Of a stretch of 64,000 nucleotides of DNA, positions 50,084 to 58,445 are shown one piece after another (position 1 is the first letter of the stretch; each line of letters opens with the position of its first letter). The DNA comes from JAGOLU01 sp037138475. GTDB taxonomy: Bacteria; Patescibacteriota; Microgenomatia; UBA1406; GWC2-37-13. The translations under genes were made by a program, and so were the position numbers. The notes under the pieces were generated by a model. It saw nothing but the letters and a program-made list of their open reading frames with translations. It had not been told where the DNA came from and did not search any database. The stretch is taken from positions 1 to 64,000 of the forward strand of contig JBAXII010000001.1 in NCBI GenBank assembly GCA_037138475.1, written 5' to 3'.

Positions 50084-51508
50084 TTAATGATTTATTTTAC
50101 TGGAAATATACTCGCCGATGTGGTCGATCGATACATTCTCTTGTTTCATCGTATCGCGATCGCGCACGGTCACCTCACCACTTTCGAGAGATTTGTAATC
50201 TATGGTGATGCAGTAGGGAGTACCGATCTCATCCTGACGACGATACATTTTACCAATATTTCCCGAATCGTCAAATTCGCAGCGGAACTGCTTTTTGAGT
50301 TTGAGATAGATTTGACGAGCTGAGTCGCGGAGCTTCTCATCCTTTTGCAAAGGGAATACTGCTACTTGGACGGGAGAAAGCTGTTGAGATATCTTGAGGA
50401 CCACACGTGACTTTCCCTCACCGAGATCCTCTTCGGTATACCCATCAGCAAGCACCATGAGAAAGAGTCGATTCATCCCGATAGCTGGCTCGATGACATG
50501 CGGTACAAACTTCCGACCTGTAGCTGAGTCCACATACTCGAGCGACTTGGTCGAGTGCTTCATATGTTGGGTGAGATCGTAATCAGTACGATATGCGACT
50601 CCCCACAGCTCTTTCCACCCAAAGGGAAAGTGATAGTCCAGGTCATAGGTATCTTTGGAGTAGTGTGAGCGCTCTTTGTCCGTGTGCTGGCGCCAGCGGA
50701 TATGCTCCTCCTGGATACCTACCACCTTGGTAATAAACTCCCACATAGAGCCCTTCCACGAGTTCATGAGATCCTGCCAGTTGCTTTTTTCAGGATCAAA
50801 AAAGTACTCGATCTCAGCCTGTTCAAACTCAAACGTGCGAAAGATAAACTGTCCCTGGGTGATCTCATTACGAAATGATTTGCCGATTTGGCCCACACCA
50901 AAGGGCAACTTGACTCGACACGAGTCGGTGACTTGTTTGAAGTTTGCAAATATCCCTTGTGCCGTCTCCCCCCGCAGATATGCCACTGACTTTTCACCAG
51001 AGACAGTGCCTAGTTCTGTTTCAAACAGTAAGTTAAATGCTTTGGGAGGAGTGATCTCATTTCCGTCAGGTGACTTGATACTGTGTTCTGCGATAAATGC
51101 CGCCATCTCCTCTATCTTCATGTTTTCAACGACTGGTATGTCATGCTGAGCTTGACGAAGCATCTCTTGATTTTTATCTTTTTCCATCCACCCCTCAATC
51201 AAGTGGTCTGCCCTATATCTCTTGTGTGTCTTTAGATCCTCCACGAGTGGATCGGTAAACGATCCTACATGTCCTGATGCTACCCATGTCGTGGGATGCT
51301 GGATGATCTGCGAGTCCAAGCCCACCATATCATCACGGTCCTCGATAAAGGTCTTCCACCAGAGATCTTTCAAGTTTTTGAGGAGCTGGACCCCGTATGG
51401 TCCGTAGTCATATGAGTTGGCGAGTCCACCATAGATCTCAGAAGTAGGGTATACGAATCCACGGCGCTTGGTATAGGCGACAAGTGTGTCGAGGGTGAGA
51501 GGTGACAT
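50084..51508 (-). CDS. glyS: Glycyl-tRNA synthetase (alpha2 type)
   Basis: 474 residues from the ATG at 51508 (an ATG at 51523 is also possible). The class II signatures are YTKRRGFVYPTSEIYGG, YDYGPYGVQLL, the motif 2 region IGKSFRNEITQGQFIFRTFE-FEQAEIEYF, and PHVIEPAIGMNRLF in motif 3; the C-terminal anticodon domain follows (VQVAVFPLQKDEKL). A short repeat-derived insert MLRQAQHDI lies after the EKDKNQE run. It attaches glycine to tRNA-Gly. Upstream lies a T-box leader with a terminator, so its transcription should respond to uncharged tRNA-Gly. Confidence 0.95.
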   Translation of the reverse strand: MSPLTLDTLVAYTKRRGFVYPTSEIYGGLANSYDYGPYGVQLLKNLKDLWWKTFIEDRDDMVGLDSQIIQHPTTWVASGHVGSFTDPLVEDLKTHKRYRADHLIEGWMEKDKNQEMLRQAQHDIPVVENMKIEEMAAFIAEHSIKSPDGNEITPPKAFNLLFETELGTVSGEKSVAYLRGETAQGIFANFKQVTDSCRVKLPFGVGQIGKSFRNEITQGQFIFRTFEFEQAEIEYFFDPEKSNWQDLMNSWKGSMWEFITKVVGIQEEHIRWRQHTDKERSHYSKDTYDLDYHFPFGWKELWGVAYRTDYDLTQHMKHSTKSLEYVDSATGRKFVPHVIEPAIGMNRLFLMVLADGYTEEDLGEGKSRVVLKISQQLSPVQVAVFPLQKDEKLRDSARQIYLKLKKQFRCEFDDSGNIGKMYRRQDEIGTPYCITIDYKSLESGEVTVRDRDTMKQENVSIDHIGEYISSKINH

Positions 51509-51577
51509 AAATGTAAATTTCAAATTGAAAAATGCAAAGTCTCAGACTGTTTAGACGGAATGCTATGTAACTATATC

Positions 51578-51623
51578 AAAAAACCGTCCCGATAAAATGA
51601 CGACTGTCAGTTTATTGGGACGG
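51578..51623 (-). terminator. Terminator of the glyS T-box leader
   Basis: CCGTCCCaATAAAcTGAC pairs with GTCAtTTTATcGGGACGG around a 4-base loop, followed by TTTTTT on the minus strand. The CGTCCC strand is the part usually sequestered in T-box antitermination. Confidence 0.8.
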
Positions 51624-51846
51624 CTCTCTAAGGGCTCGCCCGCTCCGCCTTGGCGGGGCGGATGCGGCCCTTTGTGGCGCTCCTAAATATTCTGTGTCCG
51701 TCATGTTAATTACTGGAGCGCCCTATGAGTCGCGGTTCCACCCGTTTTGGTACTCTATGCTGTCCATTTACAGTACCCTGCTTGTGTTTGTCTGCCTCTC
51801 ACTCCCCACCCTGCCAGGGGTGGATCCATGCGAAACGTAATGTGCG
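51624..51846 (-). promoter_or_regulatory. T-box riboswitch leader of glyS
   Basis: The minus strand carries GGGTGGAACCGCG (51743-51731), matching the T-box consensus. A stem III-like hairpin (GGTACT...AGTACC) precedes it, and the terminator at 51578-51623 follows. Between the T-box and the terminator lie two extra hairpins (GGCGCTCC...GGAGCGCC and GGGC...GCCC). Only about 105 bases separate the transcription start from the T-box, so stem I is short; a GGC specifier candidate is present but I cannot place it firmly. Confidence 0.75.
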
Positions 51847-51847
51847 T

Positions 51848-51876
51848 ATTGTACGGACAAACTACACTTCTGTCAA
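51848..51876 (-). promoter_or_regulatory. Promoter of the glyS T-box transcript
   Basis: TTGACA (51876-51871), a 17-base spacer and TACAAT (51853-51848) on the minus strand. It is a near-ideal sigma-70-type promoter, the clearest -35 in the window. 51877-51952 holds tttgca-type repeat words. Confidence 0.8.
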
Positions 51877-51952
51877 TTTTATTGGGATTGAAATTATTTG
51901 CAAATTGCTTGTCCCACCACTGCGGGGCAGATTGTACATTTGCATTGGATCA

Positions 51953-52474
51953 TCACGGCAGTTTCTCCTCTATCACCCGCTCACATATCTCGCGGCATTT
52001 GCTCCACGTGGTGATGGGTTGATCGTGGTGTCCGAGATGCTGGAGCAGCTGACTCGTAAACCGAGTCAGCTGCTCAGTGGCGACCAAACCATCAGATCCC
52101 GAGAGATGCTTGATAAATATCTGATACAGAGAGTACAGCTCAGTCTCAACCAATTCTTCAGGAAGGAGTCTATCCAGGAGAAAGAGCGAACGCATAAATG
52201 CCTCGAGCTTGAGCGGGTCCTTTTTGATCTCGTAGAGAGCTGAGATCAGGGTAGACTGTTGGAGGTACTTACCACCCGTCGATTGCCTGATGATACAGGT
52301 GACATATGAGCCCGTTTGCAGGTGTCCTGCGCGCCTAGAGGTGAGATGACGCACTCCTTTTGCCATGACAGAAATCTTTCCGTGAGCCTGGGTAAATATC
52401 GCCAGGGAGATATCGGCATCCTTCAATACTCGCTTGCGCAGGATGATCCCCACTGTTTTGGTCGAGATGGTCAT
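51953..52474 (-). CDS. recO: DNA repair protein RecO, short form
   Basis: 173 residues, against about 240 in E. coli. The N-terminal OB-fold is clear (GIILRKRVLKDADISLAIFT, GKISVMAKGVRHLTSRRAGHL), followed by a helical domain. The C-terminal part with the zinc-binding cysteines found in many RecO proteins is absent. It helps load RecA onto single-stranded DNA. TATCAT lies five bases before the ATG. It ends close to the T-box promoter region of glyS. Confidence 0.82.
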   Translation of the reverse strand: MTISTKTVGIILRKRVLKDADISLAIFTQAHGKISVMAKGVRHLTSRRAGHLQTGSYVTCIIRQSTGGKYLQQSTLISALYEIKKDPLKLEAFMRSLFLLDRLLPEELVETELYSLYQIFIKHLSGSDGLVATEQLTRFTSQLLQHLGHHDQPITTWSKCREICERVIEEKLP

Positions 52475-52485
52475 CCCCTATGATA

Positions 52486-54345
52486 TCACTGTACAGTCAC
52501 ATCTTGTACGAGTACGCCGTCAAATACCTTCTTGCCACCTATGTCTACTTTCCAAGTCTGATCAGTCAGACCTGCCTGCTTTTGGATGGCCAGCTTCATG
52601 CTGTCAATGCCTGCGGGCAATGTGTACTCAGCAGTCACCTCCGCGCGACCCTCTGGATTCACAATGAGGAATCCTTCGTAGACTGTCTTGCCGAGTTCAT
52701 CATAGGTACGCGTTTCGGTACTTGAACCAGAGAGCTTGCCTAGGGTTGATCCTTTTGGTACATAGAATCTGATCCAGTTGCGCAGTGGTGCGTTTAGACA
52801 CAGCACTGCCTTCTGCTCGAGGTTACAATTTGAGCCAGGGAACGGATTTTTGAAGGTGATGGTCACCGTCCTCTTTGAACCTTCAGTCTTTGATACGACA
52901 GACTCTTTGACAAAGAGGTTTGACTTTTGTCCTCCAAAGTTCACGTTGTTGATATGGAGATAGTCAGTACCTGCAGCATCAGTGATACGTCCAGCCCAAC
53001 CCATCTTTTCGATGGCTGCTTGAGTGCTCGGATATTTGAAGTTCATGAGGATATGCTTTTCATCCATATTTTGCAACATTGCCTGTATAGTGCGGCCCCA
53101 ATATAGTTTTGGTGATGCGCCGATCGCAAATCTCGTGAGATCTTTGAGGAGCGAGCCGAGGATGGCCTTGCGGTCCTCACGTGCATATCCGACTTGAGTA
53201 CCTATAGACTCTAGGAGGGTATAGATGACCTGTGGACAGTCACAGCGTGGGTCGATCTTCGTCGAGAACTGCACTCCGTCTACATAGCGAGCCTTGCCTA
53301 CTACCACACCCTTTTCGGTGACATCTTCGCCAAATATAGTGATCAAATCTACCAATATCTTCGTGTCTATGAAGAATATACCGTCATATTCGACTGCTGA
53401 TCCGTATGTCTTATACAGCGATTGGAAGTTCTTGACTGACTCCACCAGATCTGGAGAGATATTTGTATCACGGAGATGCCACTGACTAACTCCTTTGAAG
53501 TAGCGCTTGATGGGATCAGGTGCTGTGCCAGGACGTACACCAGAGTCGATGTCGTAGATATTGGTTACCTTTGCAAACTCAAACTTACCCTTCTCCATGG
53601 TCAACTCAGTCGTACCTGTCCAAAACCCTCCTGTTGCACGGCGCTCTTTGTCATTTTGGAAGATGATCAGGTAGCGTTGCTTACTCGTTTTGCCCAGTAT
53701 ACGAGGCAGCTCCTTTAGAAATGGCTGTGCATTCACGATGAGTCTGTAGGCACCGTCAAACTGATCTTTGCCATTAGTTATCATCTCGCGGACTTTGATA
53801 CCTCGAATTTCTTCAGGATAGCGTGCAGGGTCGATGGAGTCGATACTCTCCTTTGCCTTTGCGACGTCAGTCGAAATGGGATCAATTTTGCTCATAATAC
53901 TATCAAGGGTCAACACCGCAGTCTCAAGGCGTTCTTCTGTGGATTTTTCGGCGAGGCTTGATTTGCCCTTTTTGAGTCCAATCAGGTCAGACACGGGAGC
54001 TATAGCTACGATAGCTTCCTCTGCAGCAGAAAATAGGTTGTCACCTGCATTAAGTGCAGCAAAATAGTCACGCACATGGGGGATGAAAGTAAACTTGTCA
54101 AAGGCGTGTGAATCAGTTTTGATCTCTTCAAATGTCTTTCGAAGCTCTGCTGTTTTGGTAGAGATGAGATCGAGATCGTTTTGCTTTGCCACCTCTTTCA
54201 ACTCGGCCACCTGCATTTTGAGCTTATCTGCCTTTACTTTTATGCCCATGGCTGGCTGATAGACCAAGAAGTATCCTACTCCGGCTACCGCCAAAAGAAC
54301 TGCAAATATGACAACGAGGGTTGTAAAAAGGATTTTTTTTATCAT
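52486..54345 (-). CDS. DUF4012-family membrane protein
   Basis: 619 residues from the ATG at 54345. An N-terminal helix (about 1-24) is followed by a long helical stretch and the DUF4012 core: YLIIFQNDKERRATGGFWTG, IYDIDSGVRPGTAPDPIKRY, WHLRDTNISPDLVESVKNF, and AVEYDGIFFIDTKILVDLIT. The C-terminal part is beta-rich. The family is common next to polysaccharide genes in Gram-positives and CPR bacteria; the function is not known. Its place at the head of the glycan cluster supports a role in surface polymer export or attachment. Confidence 0.82.
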   Translation of the reverse strand: MIKKILFTTLVVIFAVLLAVAGVGYFLVYQPAMGIKVKADKLKMQVAELKEVAKQNDLDLISTKTAELRKTFEEIKTDSHAFDKFTFIPHVRDYFAALNAGDNLFSAAEEAIVAIAPVSDLIGLKKGKSSLAEKSTEERLETAVLTLDSIMSKIDPISTDVAKAKESIDSIDPARYPEEIRGIKVREMITNGKDQFDGAYRLIVNAQPFLKELPRILGKTSKQRYLIIFQNDKERRATGGFWTGTTELTMEKGKFEFAKVTNIYDIDSGVRPGTAPDPIKRYFKGVSQWHLRDTNISPDLVESVKNFQSLYKTYGSAVEYDGIFFIDTKILVDLITIFGEDVTEKGVVVGKARYVDGVQFSTKIDPRCDCPQVIYTLLESIGTQVGYAREDRKAILGSLLKDLTRFAIGASPKLYWGRTIQAMLQNMDEKHILMNFKYPSTQAAIEKMGWAGRITDAAGTDYLHINNVNFGGQKSNLFVKESVVSKTEGSKRTVTITFKNPFPGSNCNLEQKAVLCLNAPLRNWIRFYVPKGSTLGKLSGSSTETRTYDELGKTVYEGFLIVNPEGRAEVTAEYTLPAGIDSMKLAIQKQAGLTDQTWKVDIGGKKVFDGVLVQDVTVQ

Positions 54346-54424
54346 AGATATTTGGTAATCATACCATATCATTTTATAACATCAATGATAAATTGGGGCT
54401 CTGTGACAGATAGATAAACAGCCT

Positions 54425-55063
54425 TTACACAGCTCCTCTGCCAGTCAACATGGCCAGAGGAGTCTTTGCGATGATGCTGACATCTTGCAAGAAGGTGACT
54501 TTGCGTGCGTATTTCTCATCAATGACGATGCGTCTATCAAAGTTCACATCTGATCGTCCAGATACCTGCCAGAGTCCTGTAATGCCAGGTTTTACGTTGA
54601 GTACCAAATCAATCTTTTCCTTAGTATCAGGATAAATAGCTGATTGGTGATCCAGCTCATCCTGCAAATATGCACGCGGCCCTATCATGCTCATCTCACC
54701 TCTCAATACATTTATCAATTGAGGAAGCTCGTCGAGTGAATACTTTCGGATGATGCGTCCTACACGGGTAACCCGTGGATCATGGTTTAGCTTAAAGCTA
54801 TTTTTCTTGTATTCTGCATAGAGCTGGGCGAACTGAGGATCTTCTCGGAGCAGATTGTGTGCGTTCATGATCATGGAGCGAAACTTGTACATCCTAAATT
54901 GCTTGCCATACTGGCCTACTCGCATGGGCACATCAGCCAAGAGCGGGCCCTTTGAATCCAGACGTATCGCGATCAAGACGATGATACAGATGGGAAAGAA
55001 TAGAATCATCAAAAATAAGGACATAGCTAGATCAAGAGCTCGTTTAAATAGTTTTTGATACAT
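54425..55063 (-). CDS. Phosphoglycosyl transferase (bacterial sugar transferase family)
   Basis: 212 residues. A membrane helix near the N-terminus (about 11-33) precedes the catalytic domain: GPLLADVPMRVGQYGKQFRMYKFRSM, RVTRVGRIIRKYSLDELPQLI, NVLRGEMSMIGPRAY and KPGITGLWQVSGRSD. These enzymes move a sugar phosphate onto undecaprenyl phosphate to start a glycan chain. Here it would be the initiating enzyme of the cluster, using the carrier from UppS. ManC lies immediately upstream. Confidence 0.92.
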   Translation of the reverse strand: MYQKLFKRALDLAMSLFLMILFFPICIIVLIAIRLDSKGPLLADVPMRVGQYGKQFRMYKFRSMIMNAHNLLREDPQFAQLYAEYKKNSFKLNHDPRVTRVGRIIRKYSLDELPQLINVLRGEMSMIGPRAYLQDELDHQSAIYPDTKEKIDLVLNVKPGITGLWQVSGRSDVNFDRRIVIDEKYARKVTFLQDVSIIAKTPLAMLTGRGAV

Positions 55064-55084
55064 GATGCGCGAGAAAATATCAAA

Positions 55085-56173
55085 TTAGGTAAGCTCATCG
55101 TACTTGGTATTCTTCCACGACTCCACCAATTTCTTGATTTTTGATGCGGAGGACTTTTTGGATACGATCAGTACATCATCGGTGTTTACCACTATCATAT
55201 CCTCTAGATCAATCCCAACCACCAGTTTTTTTCCTTGGTAGTCCATGATGAGGCTGTCCTTGCAACCCACCTCTACCACCTCTCCCTTTACGACCACATC
55301 GTCTTTGTTCTTTTCGAGTGCTTCCTTCAGCGCCTCCCATGCACCTACATCTGACCAGCCAATATCAGAAACGATCACTTTACCAAGTCGTGGCTCCATT
55401 TTTTCAATGACTGCATTATCAAATGAGACTTTTTCAAGCGTGGGATACACCTCATTGAGTACTTTCCCAAAGGAAAGGGTGCCATAAGCTGCCTGAATCT
55501 TTTCTAGGTCCTTTGAGAGAGCTGGAGAATGAAGTTGGAACTGTGTCCATAGAAAACGTGGAGTTGTTACAAAATACCCGAGATTCCAGGCATGCTCCCC
55601 ATCTTTAGTGTATTTCTCAACTAGGTCCGTGTCAGGTCGGTACTTAAATGATTTTAATGGATGCGCGTTATAGCCAGCGTGCTCTTCACAAGGTTTCAAA
55701 TCATACTCAATCCATCCAAGATTCTGATTTGCAAAACGAGGAGTGTGTGCCAAAAATACAATACTATTCTTATCCTTTTGAACAACCGCATCTGCAGCAT
55801 CTAGCATCGCACGGAATGCACCTTCGTCCTTTACGAGATGGTCTCCCCATATGATAGCCATGGACTCGTCTGGGTTGATCTTTGCCAGCAACGAGGTGAC
55901 CAGACCTACCGCTGGGCCATTATCACGCATAGTAGGCTCAAGAATAAAATTTGCATCTGGCACTTCAGGCAACTGCTGCTCGATGATGTCACGGTATTTT
56001 TTGGCCGTGGAGATATATATGTCATCAGGCTTCACCAGGGGGAAAAGTCGTCTTACAGAGTGCTGTAGCGTGGAGAGATCTCCCACAATCTTTTCAAACT
56101 GTTTCGGAGATTTTTTGCGAGAAAGTGGCCACAAACGTGTTCCTACTCCCCCCGCGAATATGACGATTTTCAT
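55085..56173 (-). CDS. manC: Mannose-1-phosphate guanylyltransferase
   Basis: 362 residues from the ATG at 56173, with TACAAT ten bases upstream. The nucleotidyltransferase signature IFAGGVGTRLWPLSRKKSPKQ opens the protein, and AIIWGDHLVKDE, LGWIEYD, WNLGYFV and DIGWSDVGAWEAL follow. It makes GDP-mannose. The isomerase domain of bifunctional ManC/AlgA proteins is absent. The first 80 bases overlap the end of the upstream glycosyltransferase gene in another frame, so its promoter lies inside that gene. Confidence 0.93.
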   Translation of the reverse strand: MKIVIFAGGVGTRLWPLSRKKSPKQFEKIVGDLSTLQHSVRRLFPLVKPDDIYISTAKKYRDIIEQQLPEVPDANFILEPTMRDNGPAVGLVTSLLAKINPDESMAIIWGDHLVKDEGAFRAMLDAADAVVQKDKNSIVFLAHTPRFANQNLGWIEYDLKPCEEHAGYNAHPLKSFKYRPDTDLVEKYTKDGEHAWNLGYFVTTPRFLWTQFQLHSPALSKDLEKIQAAYGTLSFGKVLNEVYPTLEKVSFDNAVIEKMEPRLGKVIVSDIGWSDVGAWEALKEALEKNKDDVVVKGEVVEVGCKDSLIMDYQGKKLVVGIDLEDMIVVNTDDVLIVSKKSSASKIKKLVESWKNTKYDELT

Positions 56174-57167
56174 AGGTATCTGGATTGTACTGAAGATTGG
56201 CACACTTCACAAGTGCACGGGACAATGACACGGGAGTTTGCTCTTCAAAAAGTACCCCATAGTACACAGTTTCACGTGCACCACCACGGTCATAGGCCAC
56301 GACCGGACAGCCACATGCCTGAGCCTCTAGTGCAGTATATCCAAAGTCCTCCACCTGGGGCATGATGAGGGCCTGTGCACCTGCATACCAGGTAGCCAGT
56401 TCTGCGTCAGTTAGGTGTGCATAGAACTCTATACTCATTCCATTCGCCTGTGCACGAAGCTGGTACTCCTGCGAACCGGTGCCAATGATCACCAGTCGAT
56501 CTTTTCTACTCTTCCATGCATCGATCACCAGATCTACTCGTTTGTATGGCTCTAGTCGTGATACTACCAGATGGTACTTGGTACTCTGAGAGTTTGTATT
56601 TTTTTCTGATGCTAACTGATGCCAATACGCTTCGTCAAATGGTGGATACACCACTTCACTCTCACGTCCATACACCATCTTGCATCTCTTTTGCACTTCT
56701 TGAGAGATCGTCAGATACTCATCCACCCTCGTAGATGCGATGAGATCAAGGCGTTTAAAATATTCCCTCGTCATCTTGTGGAGCGTGCCAGTGTGACCAT
56801 AGTCGTCATGCCACAGCCAGCGTGTGGGAGTCAGGAGATAGCAGATATGCCGTGTGGTAGGCTTCGTGATGATGTGCTTGGCAAAGCTTGAGGTGATACT
56901 CACCACCACGTCATACGACGAGAAATCAAAGCTCTCAAATGCGAGAGGGAGGAGTGGCAGTGTCAGGAGACGATGACCCCGTACAAAACGAGGGAGCTTT
57001 TGGATAAAACTGGTGCGCACATCCCATCCCTGCGCCCAACTCGCGCGCTGCTCGTCTCGATACGAGGTATACCACGGCGCATCGGGATACATCTCATGCA
57101 AGACTTTCAATATGCGCTCAGCGCCTCCTACTTTGTCAAACCAATCATAGACAAATGCGATTTTCAT
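56094..57167 (-). CDS. Glycosyltransferase family 4-type protein (first)
   Basis: 357 residues from the ATG at 57167, with TACAAT upstream; the longer frame to 57275 reads through a repeat. N-terminal MKIAFVYDWFDKVGGAERIL and C-terminal YHLVVSRLEPYKRVDLVIDA, EFYAHLTDAELATWYAGAQA, EDFGYTALEAQACGCPVVAY are the GT-B pattern with the EX7E-type acidic site. It probably adds a mannose or related sugar from GDP-mannose. The last 27 codons overlap manC in a different frame. Confidence 0.88.
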   Translation of the reverse strand: MKIAFVYDWFDKVGGAERILKVLHEMYPDAPWYTSYRDEQRASWAQGWDVRTSFIQKLPRFVRGHRLLTLPLLPLAFESFDFSSYDVVVSITSSFAKHIITKPTTRHICYLLTPTRWLWHDDYGHTGTLHKMTREYFKRLDLIASTRVDEYLTISQEVQKRCKMVYGRESEVVYPPFDEAYWHQLASEKNTNSQSTKYHLVVSRLEPYKRVDLVIDAWKSRKDRLVIIGTGSQEYQLRAQANGMSIEFYAHLTDAELATWYAGAQALIMPQVEDFGYTALEAQACGCPVVAYDRGGARETVYYGVLFEEQTPVSLSRALVKCANLQYNPDTYENRHIRGGSRNTFVATFSQKISETV

Positions 57168-57179
57168 AGATATTTGGTG

Positions 57180-57398
57180 AATTGTACCCAATGGACCCGC
57201 CGTTATCCCTGTAATCGTCAACTGATTCGATGGCGATTCATGTCTAGTCATTCTGAACGAAGTGAAGAATCTCACAATCTTAGCTCACTAGATCCTTCTC
57301 CCGCAGACGCGGGATCAGGATGACTGACTTGACGAACACCGATTCTATCATCGATAGTATTGACTTGTACAATTCCCCTCAAACATGGGGATCCAATA
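57180..57398. repeat. Repeats between the two GT-B genes
   Basis: gtcattctgaacgaagtgaa-gaatctcaca (57248-57277) is followed by agatccttctcccgcagacg-cgggatcaggatgac (57291-57325), nearly identical to 46057-46127. The element reads as HSERSEESHN in one frame. No gene seen. Confidence 0.65.
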
Positions 57399-58445
57399 CT
57401 ACCGAACTGCGAGAGCCAACTGGTAGATGTGGAGCGTCTTTGCAGCCATTGCTTTAAAAGTGCCCACGAATGGAGCAGGAGTGGTCGGGATTCGCTTTAT
57501 CACCTGCAATAGCTTTGATCGGATATCCTCCACAGAGGTGGGATCAAAAAATGTCGCCTTCTCCTCCGTCACCTCATGAAATACGGGGATATCCGAGCAC
57601 ACGACAGGACATCCAAACGCGAGAGCTTCGACCACAGGCAGCCCAAATCCTTCTGCAAGGGAGGGATTTACGAGTGCCTGTGCATGCTCGTACAACCACC
57701 TCAACCGTGCGTTTGAGAGGTGGAAAAACCACGTCACCTCTGGGTGTAGCTTTTGATATCCTTCTGAGAAACTATTCTGCGGACCCACCATCACCAACTT
57801 CATTCCATGAGCTGCATCAAGTAGTTTTTGAATATTTTTATGCGGGTAGCAGTTCCCCACATACAGGAGAAATGACTCGTTTTGCAGCGCTTCTGTTGCT
57901 TCAGGCAGCGCAAACAGCAGCTCCCTATTTATCCCTTCATGTACCGCCTCAGCATCTCGCCCAAATCGATCTTTGAGTGCCTTTGCTATAGCTTTGGTCG
58001 GGACCATGAGCGCACGCGCACGCACAATCTGTGATGAAAATACCACACGGAACACCATGCGTTTGAGTTGATACACCAATGGATGCTGAGTCGATAATCG
58101 CCCCGTTTCATGGGTCATGAGTGTCAGATCGTGCACGGTGGCCACAAATGGACGGAAATAGGCTATAGGCCAGCTAAAGTAGGTAAAATGCATGAGATCC
58201 AGACCATCACGCAGGAGCTGGAACAAGAATGTCGTCTGCTCAGCAAATCCATGCCAGCGTGCGCTCGTGGTCCTTAGAGTGAATTTAGTATGTTTTGGAA
58301 CAAGTCCTATGTCAGCTTGAAGCGTGTAAATATAGAATTCGAATTGGGGAGTATCCAGTTCTGCTAAACAATACAGAAGATTTCGAATATATACCCCCAC
58401 GCCGGTTTGGTTGATGAGTCGTGCATCGATGCCTATACGTTTCAT
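57399..58445 (-). CDS. Glycosyltransferase family 4-type protein (second)
   Basis: 348 residues from the ATG at 58445. It opens MKRIGIDARLINQTGVGVYIRNL, and further on has TVHDLTLMTHETG, FLLYVGNCYPHKNIQKLLDA, FFHLSNARLRWLYEHAQALV and PSLAEGFGLPVVEALAFGCP, a complete GT-B enzyme with the usual donor-site acidic residues. The start overlaps the stop of the upstream GT2 gene, so they are translated together. The donor and acceptor are unknown. Confidence 0.9.
   Translation of the reverse strand: MKRIGIDARLINQTGVGVYIRNLLYCLAELDTPQFEFYIYTLQADIGLVPKHTKFTLRTTSARWHGFAEQTTFLFQLLRDGLDLMHFTYFSWPIAYFRPFVATVHDLTLMTHETGRLSTQHPLVYQLKRMVFRVVFSSQIVRARALMVPTKAIAKALKDRFGRDAEAVHEGINRELLFALPEATEALQNESFLLYVGNCYPHKNIQKLLDAAHGMKLVMVGPQNSFSEGYQKLHPEVTWFFHLSNARLRWLYEHAQALVNPSLAEGFGLPVVEALAFGCPVVCSDIPVFHEVTEEKATFFDPTSVEDIRSKLLQVIKRIPTTPAPFVGTFKAMAAKTLHIYQLALAVR

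Noticed and set aside
55085..56173. ManC as a bifunctional enzyme with phosphomannose isomerase
   Set aside because: The frame ends after the nucleotidyltransferase and short C-terminal part; no isomerase cupin motifs are present.
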